The position numbers and the translations under genes were made by a program. A stretch of DNA of 61,133 nucleotides from assembly GCA_036266075.1 (NCBI GenBank), contig DATANV010000037.1, forward strand, positions 1-61,133. The letters run 5' to 3'. Shown in pieces: positions 7,813 through 16,229 of the stretch (the stretch's first letter is position 1; every line of letters starts with the position of its first letter). Source of the DNA: VRUE01 sp036266075 (lineage in GTDB: Bacteria; Actinomycetota; Thermoleophilia; Solirubrobacterales; 70-9). The notes below the pieces were generated by a model. It was given only the letters and a program-made list of their open reading frames with translations. It made no database searches and was not told where the DNA came from.

Positions 7813-8655
7813 CTAGAAGGTGGGGGGACGGAGGCCGGTGGCGATGACCAGCAGGACGAGGGCGCCTACGGCGTAGCGGTAGTAGACGAAGGGGGCGTAA
7901 GAGGTGGTGCGCACGAGGCGCAGGAGGAAGGCAATCGCCAGGTAGCCGGAGATCGCGGCGGCGATCGTGCCGACGATCATCGGCCCGGCGACACCGTGCG
8001 GCAGACCTTCTTTGGCCGCCTCGATTCCCTTGTAGAGGGCGGCACCGGTGACGACCGGGATCAGCAGGAGGAAGGAGAAACGGGCGGCGGCGTCGCGGTC
8101 GAGACCGAGCCAGCGCCCGGCGGTGATCGTGATCCCCGAGCGCGAGGTGCCCGGCGCCAGCGCCAGGATCTGCGCCACGCCGATGTAGAAGCCGTCCTTG
8201 ATCGTCGAGCCCTCGAGCGACTTGCGCTGCGGCAGCCGGTCGGCCCAGAGCAAAAGAGCGCCGAAGACGATCAGCTGCACGGCGACCATCCAGGGCTCGC
8301 CCAGCGTGTCTTCGAAGAAGCTGGCGCCAATGCCACCGGCCAGCGCCGCCGGGATCGTGCCGACGGCGATCGCCACGGAGAGCCGCTGCGTCGGGGTCTC
8401 GATCGCCCGCTGTCGCACCGCCTCGAAGAAACTGCGGATCAAGCGGACGACCTCGTGGCGGAAGTAGCCGATCGCGGCGACCAGGGTGCCGACGTGCAAG
8501 GCGACGTCGAAGGTCTTGTTGAAATGTTCGTGTTCGAGCAGGAAGGTGTAGTCCTGCAGCCACGGGACGAGGATCAGGTGGCCCGAGGAGGAGATCGGCA
8601 GGAACTCGGTCAGCCCCTGGACGATCCCCAGCAGCAGGGCCTCTAACTCGGACAT
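7813..8655 (-). CDS. uppP: Undecaprenyl-diphosphatase UppP
   Basis: This 280-residue polytopic membrane enzyme removes the pyrophosphate from undecaprenyl pyrophosphate, recycling the lipid carrier for peptidoglycan and other wall polymers. The two active-site motifs are present: GLTEFLPISSSGH near residue 14 and PGTSRSG near residue 167. The length is typical of the family. It stands alone, divergent from a small membrane protein gene, with its own terminator. The family is also known as BacA because overexpression gives bacitracin resistance. Confidence 0.96.
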   Translation of the reverse strand: MSELEALLLGIVQGLTEFLPISSSGHLILVPWLQDYTFLLEHEHFNKTFDVALHVGTLVAAIGYFRHEVVRLIRSFFEAVRQRAIETPTQRLSVAIAVGTIPAALAGGIGASFFEDTLGEPWMVAVQLIVFGALLLWADRLPQRKSLEGSTIKDGFYIGVAQILALAPGTSRSGITITAGRWLGLDRDAAARFSFLLLIPVVTGAALYKGIEAAKEGLPHGVAGPMIVGTIAAAISGYLAIAFLLRLVRTTSYAPFVYYRYAVGALVLLVIATGLRPPTF

Positions 8656-8736
8656 TGGCGCGGCATCCTATGCGAGCGCCTAAAGGCAGCGTGAAGCAGG
8701 GCGAAGCCGCCGCCGCGGTGCGCTAGATTGCCCAGC

Positions 8737-8994
8737 GTGAGGTCGGCCACCCGCCCCGCACGGATCGTCGCCGCGTTCTTCGCCGCGCTGGCCATGCTGC
8801 TGCTCGCGGCGCCGCTGGCGATGGCGGAAAACGGGGTCGGCACGGCCGGGCCCGTCACGGACAAGACCGTCACTTTCTTCTGCTTCGGGGTGATCGCCTT
8901 CTTCGCGATCCTGGTGATCGTCCTCTCGCTGATCCAGGGTCGGCTCGAAAAGCGCAAGGAAGAACGGCGCTACGACTTGCAGCGGCTTTCCTGA
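8737..8994 (+). CDS. Small secreted or membrane protein of unknown function
   Basis: About 85 residues. A basic N-terminus is followed by a long hydrophobic, Ala/Leu-rich segment ending AMAEN that looks like a signal peptide. A second membrane helix follows (FFCFGVIAFFAILVIVL), then a charged tail ending in RRYDLQRLS. I chose GTG at 8737; a TTG at 8728 is also in frame. I do not recognise the family. The last codons and stop lie inside the left arm of a palindromic element and are an inverted copy of the end of the neighbouring HD gene. Confidence 0.6.
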   Translation: MRSATRPARIVAAFFAALAMLLLAAPLAMAENGVGTAGPVTDKTVTFFCFGVIAFFAILVIVLSLIQGRLEKRKEERRYDLQRLS

Positions 8995-9080
8995 CGGTCG
9001 CCAGGCAAGGACGCAGGGAGCGTGGCGTGCTCTGCACGCGAGTGATCGAGGACGCCGCATGAGGGCCGTCAGGAAAGCCG
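8983..9080. repeat. Palindromic element, family A copy 1, between convergent genes
   Basis: Bases 8983-8997 are the exact reverse complement of 9066-9080 (15 bp). The centre (9001-9062) has near-identical copies at 12774-12835 and, inverted, at about 48803-48872. Both flanking stop codons (8992-8994 and 9069-9071) lie inside the arms, so both proteins end in the residues RLS. It may act as a bidirectional terminator. Confidence 0.8.
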
Positions 9081-9917
9081 GAACCCGCTGAGCAGCCTTT
9101 TCTCGCTCTCCCCCTCGATCTTCGCCACGACTTCCACCCGGCCCTCGAGCGGGGTCCCGCGGATCTTCGTCGCCAACAGATCGTCGACCTGGAAGATGCC
9201 GGCCGAGTTGTTGAGCTCGATCTCGAGCCTCACCGGTCGTTCCTCCCCGGCCTCGATTCGCACCTCGTCGACCGCGGCGGCGGAGATCGAGTGGATCCCC
9301 TCCTGGCCCGCCTCCAACGGGATCCGAGTGCGTCCCTGCGCCATGTCGAGCGCGTCGGCCACGCGCACCACACCCGCCTCCAACGTGTAAGGCTCGCCCC
9401 GGCGACGGTGGCCGATGATCGCGTGCAGGATCTCGGCGGCGACGATGCTTCGCTTCGGCTCGCGGTAGGGACCGGCGAGCAGGCGATCCAGCGCCCCGCT
9501 GGCGAGAAACAGGCTGTAGGTCTCGTGGTCGGCGCGGTGGATCGACATGCCGACATCGTGCAGCAGAGCGCCGCCGGCGACGACCACCTCGGCGTCGCGG
9601 GCCGACATACCGTGATCGGCGACCATCGCCGGCTCGACCTCGGCCTTGACCAGCAGGCGCAGCAGGCGCAGGGCGATGTTGAGCACGATCTGGGTGTGGA
9701 CCCAGGAATGATCCGACATTCCCAGCCGTTCGGCGTGGATCTGGGCCATGTACCACCAGGCCCGCACCTGCTCGTCTCCGTTGACGGCATCCAGGAACTG
9801 CTCCAGCTTGCGGTTCCCCCGCGTCGGCGCCCTCACCCTCGCCTCAGCTATCGCCTCTGCCGGCAGCTTGCGACTCGGGCCCTGCGGATCGGGCGCGGGA
9901 ACCGCCTCCTCGCTCAT
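9069..9917 (-). CDS. HD-domain phosphohydrolase
   Basis: A 282-residue protein if it starts at the methionine at 9917 (MSEEAVPAPDP). A longer frame to 10055 exists, but it would be encoded by a palindromic repeat. HD-domain residues are visible: DHSWVHTQIV, then the signature GALLHDVGMSIHRADHE, and later ILHAIIGHRRRGEPY. HD proteins hydrolyse phosphomonoesters or nucleotides in a metal-dependent manner. The C-terminal 90 residues look like a small beta-rich domain (VRIEAGEERPVRLEI). The substrate is unknown. A homology search against archaeal and actinobacterial HD proteins would be the next evidence. Confidence 0.8.
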   Translation of the reverse strand: MSEEAVPAPDPQGPSRKLPAEAIAEARVRAPTRGNRKLEQFLDAVNGDEQVRAWWYMAQIHAERLGMSDHSWVHTQIVLNIALRLLRLLVKAEVEPAMVADHGMSARDAEVVVAGGALLHDVGMSIHRADHETYSLFLASGALDRLLAGPYREPKRSIVAAEILHAIIGHRRRGEPYTLEAGVVRVADALDMAQGRTRIPLEAGQEGIHSISAAAVDEVRIEAGEERPVRLEIELNNSAGIFQVDDLLATKIRGTPLEGRVEVVAKIEGESEKRLLSGFRLS

Positions 9918-9930
9918 CGGGGTGATCGTA

Positions 9931-10046
9931 GGGGAGGTGTCGGGCACCCTTCCCGGCGGCTTGTACTTTTCCGCGCGTACGCTCGCGGACGGCAGCAAAC
10001 TGCCTTCGGAAAAAGTTGAGCCGTGAAGGGTGCCCGGCGACTCCCC
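9931..10046. repeat. Palindromic element, family B copy 1
   Basis: GGGGAG (9931-9936) pairs with CTCCCC (10041-10046). Inside this, GGGCACCCTTC and GAAGGGTGCCC form the next part of the arms, and the inner ends are CGGCTTGTACTTTTCCG and CGGAAAAAGTTGAGCCG. The inner ends recur at 37486-37505 and 37537-37555. It lies between the Rpf-like gene and the HD gene. Confidence 0.75.
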
Positions 10047-10058
10047 GTCTCTCACCGG

Positions 10059-10553
10059 CTAGCCGCAGATCGGCCAGGGGCTGGAGCCGGACTGCGCATA
10101 CAGCAGAGCGGCGCGGTAGTCCTGCTCAGCTTCTGAAGCTGCTGCCGGGTCCCCAGAGCCGCCGACCGATTCCCAGGTGCCGTAGTCGAACTGGTACTTG
10201 CCGCGATAGCTGCCGTCGGAGGAGACGGCCGTGGGGTCGCCGCCGCTCTCGCAGGAGCCGATCGCGTCGAGGGTGGATTGAGACACCCCACCGGGAAGAG
10301 TTGAAAAAGCTTCGCGGCGTTCGCGGTCGATCCGGGCGCGCCGGGCGGCACGGATGCGGTGCAGGCTGATGCTGATCGCCCTGTGGAAGCTGGTCACCGG
10401 ACGGGTCAGCGGCGCCAGGCCAGCCGGCACGGCGTCGGCGATGCCGATGCGCGCGGGTCGGTCGTTGCCGCCATCCGGGGCGGCGAGAGCCGCGGCGGGG
10501 ACGGCGAGAGCGATGAGCAGGACGGGGATGAAATATGTGGGTTTCGTGAGCAA
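10059..10553 (-). CDS. Secreted Rpf-like transglycosylase domain protein
   Basis: The protein has 164 residues. An N-terminal signal peptide (about 1-25, FIPVLLIALAVPAAALA) precedes a basic linker with a helical stretch. The C-terminal 70 residues match the actinobacterial transglycosylase-like domain of resuscitation-promoting factors, with the catalytic glutamate in SCESGGDP, then GKYQFDYGTWESVGG and a terminal PWPICG. Such proteins cut peptidoglycan glycan strands and wake dormant cells in Mycobacterium and Micrococcus. Here only one domain follows the signal peptide, with no LysM or G5 domain, so binding to the wall must rely on the linker. It is followed by a family B palindromic element. 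Confidence 0.85.
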   Translation of the reverse strand: MLTKPTYFIPVLLIALAVPAAALAAPDGGNDRPARIGIADAVPAGLAPLTRPVTSFHRAISISLHRIRAARRARIDRERREAFSTLPGGVSQSTLDAIGSCESGGDPTAVSSDGSYRGKYQFDYGTWESVGGSGDPAAASEAEQDYRAALLYAQSGSSPWPICG

Positions 10554-10711
10554 GCGCGGAACCGTGGCGGGGTTCCGCGGGCCGAACGGTGATCGCGCTC
10601 ACAGTGCTTACAAGCGCGTAACGATCGCCACCAACTCCAGGCACGAACCGCCTCGCAGGTGCCGACGGGCGCAGCCGATCTTGCAGAGAAAACCCCCCTT
10701 TGCGGGGATTT

Positions 10712-11755
10712 TCAGACTGCTTTGGCGACCAACATCGCCAGGTTGGGCAGGGTCCGGAAGGTGACCTTCTCGGCTCGGCCGAAGCCGGAGTCCGCGAGCC
10801 AGGCACCAACCTGTTCGGCGTTGTAGGTGGCGGCGCCGGAGGTCAGGTGGAAGAAGAGGGCCAGCATCGCGCTCGAGTCGGGGGTTTGCCCCTCCGGCCG
10901 GTTGTAGAGATCGAGGACGCAGAGCGGCGCGCCAGGCCGCAATGCGTCGCGGATTCGGGCGAAGAGCTGTTTGGCCTGCTCGGGGGTCTGGTGGTGGACG
11001 ATGTTGAAGGCGAGGGCGCCGTCGTAATGGCCGTCATAGTCGACCTCGAACATATCTCCCTCGAGGTGGCGGACCCTGTCCTCCATCCCGACCTCGGCGA
11101 CGATCTGCCGGCCGACCCTGGCGCTGCCCGGCAGGTCGACGATGGTGGCTCGCAGGCCATCGTGCTGCCGGCAGAGCGCCATCGAGAACTCGCCGTGGGC
11201 GCCAGCGACATCGAGGATCGTGTGGGCGCCGCGGGCCAGCGGCACTGCCTTGGCCACCTCGGCGCTGGAGAGGCGGGCGACCTCGTACTGGCCGCGGATG
11301 TAAGAGGCCCAGTACGGATCGTCGGGCGAGAGGTCGTGCAGCTCGACGTGCTTGCCGCTGCGAATCAGGTCCTCCAGCCCCTGGTACCACTGCCAGTAGT
11401 TAGCGGTATCGGCGAGGAAGTTGCCGACGTAGGACTCCGAGCGAGGATCGAGCCAGCGGCGGGCGCGGGAGGTCATCGAGTAGCGGCCGTCGGCCCGCAG
11501 CTCGACGTGCCCGAGCGAGACGATCACGTCGAGCAGCAGCCGCGTCGCAGTCGGCTGCAGGCCGAGATGCTCGGCCAGCTCATCGGGCTCGCGCGCGTCC
11601 TCGGCGAGGGCGGTGAGGATGCCCGTCGTCTGCGCGACCTGCAGGGCGCGCGCGGTCGGCATCCCGAACATCGCCTCGCCGATCGGCGTCGGCAGCCGGT
11701 TGGCGAGCAGCCCAATCCGCTCGAACAGCCCCTGTGGCATCGCGCGGATCCGCAT
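10712..11755 (-). CDS. SAM-dependent O-methyltransferase with winged-helix dimerisation domain
   Basis: The protein has 347 residues. The N-terminal third is a winged-helix dimerisation domain (ARALQVAQTTGILTAL to GRYSMTSRARRWL). The Rossmann-type SAM site TILDVAGAHGEFSMAL lies near residue 180, and DLPGSARV and HHQTPEQA follow the pattern of family 2 O-methyltransferases (hydroxyneurosporene, acetylserotonin and antibiotic methyltransferases). In that family an active-site histidine sits in a segment like NIVHHQTPEQ. The substrate cannot be inferred. It is divergent from purU and is not in an obvious biosynthetic cluster, although a P450 lies 1.1 kb away. Confidence 0.85.
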   Translation of the reverse strand: MRIRAMPQGLFERIGLLANRLPTPIGEAMFGMPTARALQVAQTTGILTALAEDAREPDELAEHLGLQPTATRLLLDVIVSLGHVELRADGRYSMTSRARRWLDPRSESYVGNFLADTANYWQWYQGLEDLIRSGKHVELHDLSPDDPYWASYIRGQYEVARLSSAEVAKAVPLARGAHTILDVAGAHGEFSMALCRQHDGLRATIVDLPGSARVGRQIVAEVGMEDRVRHLEGDMFEVDYDGHYDGALAFNIVHHQTPEQAKQLFARIRDALRPGAPLCVLDLYNRPEGQTPDSSAMLALFFHLTSGAATYNAEQVGAWLADSGFGRAEKVTFRTLPNLAMLVAKAV

Positions 11756-11917
11756 CGAGCGCCAGCCTACCCGGAGCGACGGGCTGCGAACCTCGATCTA
11801 GCAACCAAGCTTTACAGGTCCTCTGCGCAATGACCCGCCTCGGCGCGCCCCGCCACACGCAGCCCGCGCAGTCGCCATCATCCCTGCATCGACGGGCAAT
11901 CCCCCACTACGCGCCTT

Positions 11918-12742
11918 TTGCTCGCCTGCCCCGATCGGCCGGGGCTGATCGCTGCGGTCAGCGGCTTCCTCGCCGAGGCCGGACTGAACATCGTCGACGC
12001 CGACCAGCACTCAAGCGACGAGGGGCGCTTCTTCATGCGGATGGCCTTCGACCCGGCGCCGGAAGCGGAGCGGGCGGCGCTGTACGGCCGCTTTGAACGC
12101 GAGCTGGCCGAGCCCTATGAAATGGAGCATCGCTTCGCCGAGTCCAGCGAGCGCAGGCGCGTGGCGATCATGGCCTCGCACGAAGACCACTGCCTCTCCG
12201 ACCTGCTCTGGCGCTGGCGCAGCGGCGAGCTCGGAGCCGAGGTCGTGGCCGTCGTCTCCAACCACCCTGACCACGCCGCCCAGGTGGAATCGCTCGGCCT
12301 CCCCTACCACCACGTGCCGGTCGAGCCAGGCGGCAAGGCCACCGCCGAGGAGCGGGTACTGGGGCTGCTCGGCGGCGAGGTCGACCTGCTCGTCCTCGCC
12401 CGCTACATGCAGATCCTCTCGGCTGACTTCCTCGCGCGGCTCGGCGCCCCGGCAATCAACATCCACCACAGCTTCCTGCCGGCCTTCGTCGGCGCCGACC
12501 CCTACGCGCGCGCCCACGAGCGCGGCGTCAAGCTGATCGGCGCCACCGCCCATTACGTCACCGCGGAGCTCGATGCCGGGCCGATCATCGACCAGGACGT
12601 GACCCGGGTCAGCCACCGCGACGAGATCGGCGACCTGATGCGGATCGGCCGCGACGTCGAGCGGCTGGTGCTGGCACGCGCGACGATGGCCCACCTCGAC
12701 GACCGCGTGCTGGTCGACGGGGCCCGCACGATCGTCTTCTGA
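11918..12742 (+). CDS. purU: Formyltetrahydrofolate deformylase PurU
   Basis: PurU hydrolyses 10-formyl-THF to formate and THF, feeding formate to PurT and balancing the one-carbon pool. An N-terminal ACT domain (CPDRPGLIAAVSGFL) is followed by the formyltransferase-fold domain with AINIHHSFLPAF and the catalytic Asp in AELDAGPIIDQD. The start is uncertain: TTG at 11918 is the only usual start codon in frame after a stop at 11831. The conserved first strand of the ACT domain (TTRLLLAC) begins upstream of that TTG, at about 11906. Either a rare start codon is used or a frameshift separates the real start. Confidence 0.9.
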   Translation: MLACPDRPGLIAAVSGFLAEAGLNIVDADQHSSDEGRFFMRMAFDPAPEAERAALYGRFERELAEPYEMEHRFAESSERRRVAIMASHEDHCLSDLLWRWRSGELGAEVVAVVSNHPDHAAQVESLGLPYHHVPVEPGGKATAEERVLGLLGGEVDLLVLARYMQILSADFLARLGAPAINIHHSFLPAFVGADPYARAHERGVKLIGATAHYVTAELDAGPIIDQDVTRVSHRDEIGDLMRIGRDVERLVLARATMAHLDDRVLVDGARTIVF

Positions 12743-12745
12743 CGA

Positions 12746-12860
12746 CCAAAGGAATGACGAGGTCCAGAAGCCCCCAGGCAAGGATGCAGGGAAGCGTGGC
12801 GTGCTCTGCACGCGAGCGACCGAGGACGCCGCATGGCGGCTTCTGGAGCCGTCATTTTGG
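12746..12860. repeat. Palindromic element, family A copy 2, between purU and the P450 gene
   Basis: The centre 12774-12835 matches copy 1 (9001-9062) at about 58 of 62 bases. The arms are different from copy 1 and imperfect: CCAGAAGCC at 12764 pairs with GGCTTCTGG at 12838, AATGACG at 12753 with CGTCATT at 12850, and CCAAA with TTTTGG at the outer ends. It lies between two genes read in the same direction. Confidence 0.75.
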
Positions 12861-12894
12861 CTGTCCAGCCAGCCGATGGCGTAAGGTCCGCCCC

Positions 12895-14250
12895 ATGGAG
12901 CAGGCGACCCTCGCACGCCCACCGGCTGCGGCCTCTCGCACCAGCGGCTTGCCGCCCGGCCCGAAAGCCCCGGCGATCATCCAGGTGCTGCGTTACGCCC
13001 GCGACCCGCTCGGCTTCCTGATCGACCTCCAGCGCCGCTACGGCGACGTCTTCTCGGTCTCCTTCCCCTTTTACAAGCGGCTCGTCTACGTCGCCGACCC
13101 GGCGCTCGTCAAACAGATCTTCACCGGCTCGCCCGAGCAGATGCACGCGGGCGAGGCGAATGCGACGGTGCTCGAGCCGCCGCTGGGGCCGAACTCGGTC
13201 CTGACCCTCGACGAGGCACCGCACATGCGCCAACGCAAGCTGCTGCTCCCCCCCTTTCACGGCGAGCGGATCGAGCGCTATGGCGAGCTGATCCGCGAGG
13301 CGACCCTGCGCGAGATGGAGAGCTGGCCGGTGGGCGAGGCGTTCGCCCTGCGCCCCCACACCCAGCGGATCACCCTGGCGGTGATCATGCGCGCGGTCTT
13401 CGGCGTCCACGACGAGGAGCGACTGCGGCGCTTCGAAGGCCTGATCGACACCTTCGCCAGGCGGGTCAACATGGTCACCGCCTTTCCGCCGCTGCGCCGC
13501 AACTTCGGCCGTTGGAGTCCGTGGACTCGCTTCCTGCGGGCCCGCGCGGCGCTCGACGAGTTCGTCTACGACGAGATCGCCCTGCACCGGGCGGAGGGCG
13601 CTGAGCAGGACGAGGAGCGCGACGACGTCCTCTCGCTGCTGCTCCGCGCCCGCCACGACGATGGCAGCCCGATGAGCGACGCCGAGCTGCGCGACGAGCT
13701 GGTGACGATCCTCGGCGCCGGCCATGAGACGACCGCGACGGCACTCGCCTGGGCGATGGAGCGGCTGCTGCGCAACCCCCGGGTCCTCGACCGGCTGCGT
13801 GACTCGATCGCCGCCGGTGAGGACGATTACCTCGACGCGACGATCAAGGAGACCCTGCGCGCGCGGCCGGTGCTGGTCGACGTGGCCCGCAAGCTGACCT
13901 CGCCCCTGGCGGTGGGTGGCTACGAGCTGCCGGCCGGCAGCTTCGCGATGGTTGCGATCGCCGCCCTGCACTACCGCGAGGACCTCTTCCCCGAGCCGGA
14001 GGAGTTCCGGCCGGAGCGATTCCTCGACGGCAAGGCCGATACCTACTCATGGGTTCCCTTCGGTGGCGGCGTCCGCCGCTGCATCGGCGCCTCTTTCGCC
14101 GAATACGAGATGCGGATCATCCTGCGGGCGATCCTCGAACGGGCCGAGCTGAGCGCGCCCGAGCCGCAGGCGGAGCCGGCGCGGATCCGCAACATCACCC
14201 TGGCTCCGGCGCGGGGCGCGCGGGTCAGGCTGAACCGCCCGCTGCCCTGA
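12895..14250 (+). CDS. Cytochrome P450
   Basis: A 451-residue heme monooxygenase, starting at the ATG at 12895. A longer upstream frame runs through the family A repeat and is rejected. The I-helix oxygen-activation motif GAGHETT, the K-helix ETLR and the heme-binding loop FGGGVRRCIG (Cys396) are all intact. The proline-rich GLPPGPKAP near the N-terminus is typical of bacterial P450s related to the CYP110 or CYP102 branch. No ferredoxin or reductase gene is adjacent, so electrons come from elsewhere. Its last 26 bases overlap the end of the convergent ABC-F gene. Confidence 0.93.
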   Translation: MEQATLARPPAAASRTSGLPPGPKAPAIIQVLRYARDPLGFLIDLQRRYGDVFSVSFPFYKRLVYVADPALVKQIFTGSPEQMHAGEANATVLEPPLGPNSVLTLDEAPHMRQRKLLLPPFHGERIERYGELIREATLREMESWPVGEAFALRPHTQRITLAVIMRAVFGVHDEERLRRFEGLIDTFARRVNMVTAFPPLRRNFGRWSPWTRFLRARAALDEFVYDEIALHRAEGAEQDEERDDVLSLLLRARHDDGSPMSDAELRDELVTILGAGHETTATALAWAMERLLRNPRVLDRLRDSIAAGEDDYLDATIKETLRARPVLVDVARKLTSPLAVGGYELPAGSFAMVAIAALHYREDLFPEPEEFRPERFLDGKADTYSWVPFGGGVRRCIGASFAEYEMRIILRAILERAELSAPEPQAEPARIRNITLAPARGARVRLNRPLP

Positions 14251-16129
14251 CCTCCTCCTCGGCCGCCTCCCACTGCTCGTAGAGGTCGGCGACCGCCTGT
14301 TTGGCCGCCGCGTGGCGCTCGCCCGCGCGCTCGGCGCGGCCCGGGCTGGACCAAGCTTCGGGGTCGGCGAGCTCGCCCTCCAGCTCGCGCAGCTCGGCCT
14401 CGGCCTGCTCGATCCGCTCCGCCAGACGAGTGGCCCGGCGCGCCGCTCGCTTGACCTCCCGGTCGGGGCGACCCTTCGCCGGCCGGGCCGGCCTGGCCGC
14501 CGCGGCGGCGGCCGCCGCGGCGGCTTCGCGCTCCTCGCGGTCGCGTTGGTAGGCCGCCCAGCCGCTTTCGTAGCTCTGCAGCTTGCCCCCCTCGCAAACG
14601 ATCGTCCGCGTGCCGACCGCCTCCAGCAGCGCCCGGTCGTGGGAAACGAGGATCACCGCCCCCTCGTAGGCGAGCAGCGCATCCTCGAGGGCCTCGCGGC
14701 TCTCCAGGTCGAGGTGGTTGGTCGGCTCGTCGAGGATCAGCAAGTTGGCGCCCGAGGCGACGAGGATCGCCAGCGAGAGGCGCCGCTGCTCGCCGCCGGA
14801 GATGTCGTTCAACTGCTTCTCGACATCGCTGCCCGAGAAGAGGAAGCCGCCGAGCAGATCGCGCGCCTTCTGGCCGCTGAGGCCCGTCTCGCGCTGGGCG
14901 GCGGCGAGCACCGTCCCCTCCCCCGCCGCAGTGTCGGCGTGCTGGGAGAGGTAGCCGACCCTGACGTTGTGGCCGAGCCGCACCGAGCCGGCCGCGGGCT
15001 CGCGGCGGCCGGCCAAGGTCTCGATCAACGTCGTCTTGCCGGACCCGTTGGGGCCGACGAGGACGATGTGCTCGCCGCGCTCGACTTCGATGCGGGCGTC
15101 CTCGAGCAGGGTGCGGCCGGGGACCTCGATCGTCCCGGCAACCAGCTTGATCGTCACCTTGCCGGGTCGCTCCGGTGGGGCGAAGGAGAAGCGCAGGTTG
15201 CGGTTGTCGCGTTGCTCAGCCTCGACCCCCTCGCGCTTGATCTTGTCGATCTGCTTGAGACGCGACTGCGCCTGACGAGCCTTGGTGGCCTTGTAACGGA
15301 AGCGCTCGACGAAGCGCTCCATGCGTGCGATCTCCGCCTGCTGGCGCGCGACCGCCTTGCCGCGGGCGATCTCGCGAGCTGCCTGCTCCTTGCGCCAGGC
15401 GTGCCAGGGGCCGGCGAAGAAACGGCCGCGCCCCGCCTCCAGCTCGAGCACCGAGGTGCCGACCGCCTCGAGGAACCAGCGGTCGTGGGCGACGAGGACG
15501 ATCGCGGCGTCGAGGTCGACCAGGTAGCGCTCGAGCCACTCCAACGCCGGGATGTCGAGGTGGTTGGTTGGCTCGTCGAGCAGCAGCAGATCGGGGCGGA
15601 TGGCGAGCGCCCGCGCCAGCGAGGCGCGGGTCAGCTCGCCGCCGGAGAAGGTCGACAGCGGCCGTTCGGCCTCCTCGCCGGCGAAGCCCAGCCCGCGCAG
15701 CACAGCGAGGACGCCGTCGCGCCAGCGGTAGCCGCCGCCATGCTCGAGCCGCTGCTGGGCTGCAGCGTAGGTGGCGAGCGCGCTCTCGCCGGTGTCCCCG
15801 GCGGACATCGCCGCCTCCAGGCGCTGCAGCTCGGCCTCAGCCTCGATCATCTCGGTGCGGCCGGAGAAGACGTACTCGCCGAGGGAGACGTCTGTGTCGC
15901 GCGGCGGGCGTTGGTCGTGCAGGGCGAGGCGAGCGCCGCGCTGAACGACGACGCTGCCGGAGTCGGGCTCCAGCTCGCCGGCCAGCAGGCGCAGCAGGGT
16001 TGACTTGCCGGCACCGTTGCGACCGGAGAGGGTCATCCGCTCTCGCAGCTCGAGCTTGAAGGAGACGTCCTCGAAGAGCGGCTTGCCGCCCATGTGGACG
16101 CCTAGCGAGGTAGCGGTCGCAACAGCCAT
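14225..16129 (-). CDS. ABC-F family ATPase (ribosome-associated)
   Basis: A 634-residue protein from the methionine at 16129 (MAVATATSLGV). It has two ABC domains without membrane segments: Walker A GRNGAGKST and GPNGSGKT, signatures FSGGELTRAS and ISGGEQRRLS, and two LLLDEPTNHLD or LILDEPTNHLD Walker B motifs. An arm and linker rich in charged residues lie between them (RFRYKATKARQAQSRLKQ). The last 100 residues are an alanine-rich stretch followed by a coiled coil, as in Uup or the longer ABC-F proteins. ABC-F proteins act at the ribosomal E site; some confer antibiotic resistance and others relieve stalling. Which type this is cannot be told. Confidence 0.93.
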   Translation of the reverse strand: MAVATATSLGVHMGGKPLFEDVSFKLELRERMTLSGRNGAGKSTLLRLLAGELEPDSGSVVVQRGARLALHDQRPPRDTDVSLGEYVFSGRTEMIEAEAELQRLEAAMSAGDTGESALATYAAAQQRLEHGGGYRWRDGVLAVLRGLGFAGEEAERPLSTFSGGELTRASLARALAIRPDLLLLDEPTNHLDIPALEWLERYLVDLDAAIVLVAHDRWFLEAVGTSVLELEAGRGRFFAGPWHAWRKEQAAREIARGKAVARQQAEIARMERFVERFRYKATKARQAQSRLKQIDKIKREGVEAEQRDNRNLRFSFAPPERPGKVTIKLVAGTIEVPGRTLLEDARIEVERGEHIVLVGPNGSGKTTLIETLAGRREPAAGSVRLGHNVRVGYLSQHADTAAGEGTVLAAAQRETGLSGQKARDLLGGFLFSGSDVEKQLNDISGGEQRRLSLAILVASGANLLILDEPTNHLDLESREALEDALLAYEGAVILVSHDRALLEAVGTRTIVCEGGKLQSYESGWAAYQRDREEREAAAAAAAAAARPARPAKGRPDREVKRAARRATRLAERIEQAEAELRELEGELADPEAWSSPGRAERAGERHAAAKQAVADLYEQWEAAEEEVRAAGGSA

Positions 16130-16161
16130 GCGCGCGAGGATGACGCACCGCCCCCCGATCG

Positions 16162-16209
16162 GCGCATCCGACATCGACCCTACTGGAGGGGGGTCGATGT
16201 CGGATGCGC
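16162..16209. repeat. 19-bp perfect inverted repeat between the GAP gene and the ABC-F gene
   Basis: GCGCATCCGACATCGACCC (16162-16180) pairs exactly with 16191-16209 around a 10-base loop. It lies just downstream of the GAP-family stop and 33 bases before the ABC-F start. Related half-motifs occur at 38805 and 52964, also just upstream of minus-strand genes. Confidence 0.8.
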
Positions 16210-16229
16210 GAGCGGACACCCGGGGAGGC

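Noticed and set aside
10276..10313. A third family B copy near GTTGAAAAAGC in the Rpf-like gene
   Set aside because: The match is short, lies in the coding sequence and lacks a paired arm.
12754..12894. Upstream extension of the P450 gene
   Set aside because: The extra 47 codons would be encoded by the family A repeat, and the conserved N-terminus starts at 12895.
14312..16003. A 563-codon open frame antisense to the ABC-F gene
   Set aside because: The ABC-F reading has all ATPase motifs; the antisense frame is compositional.
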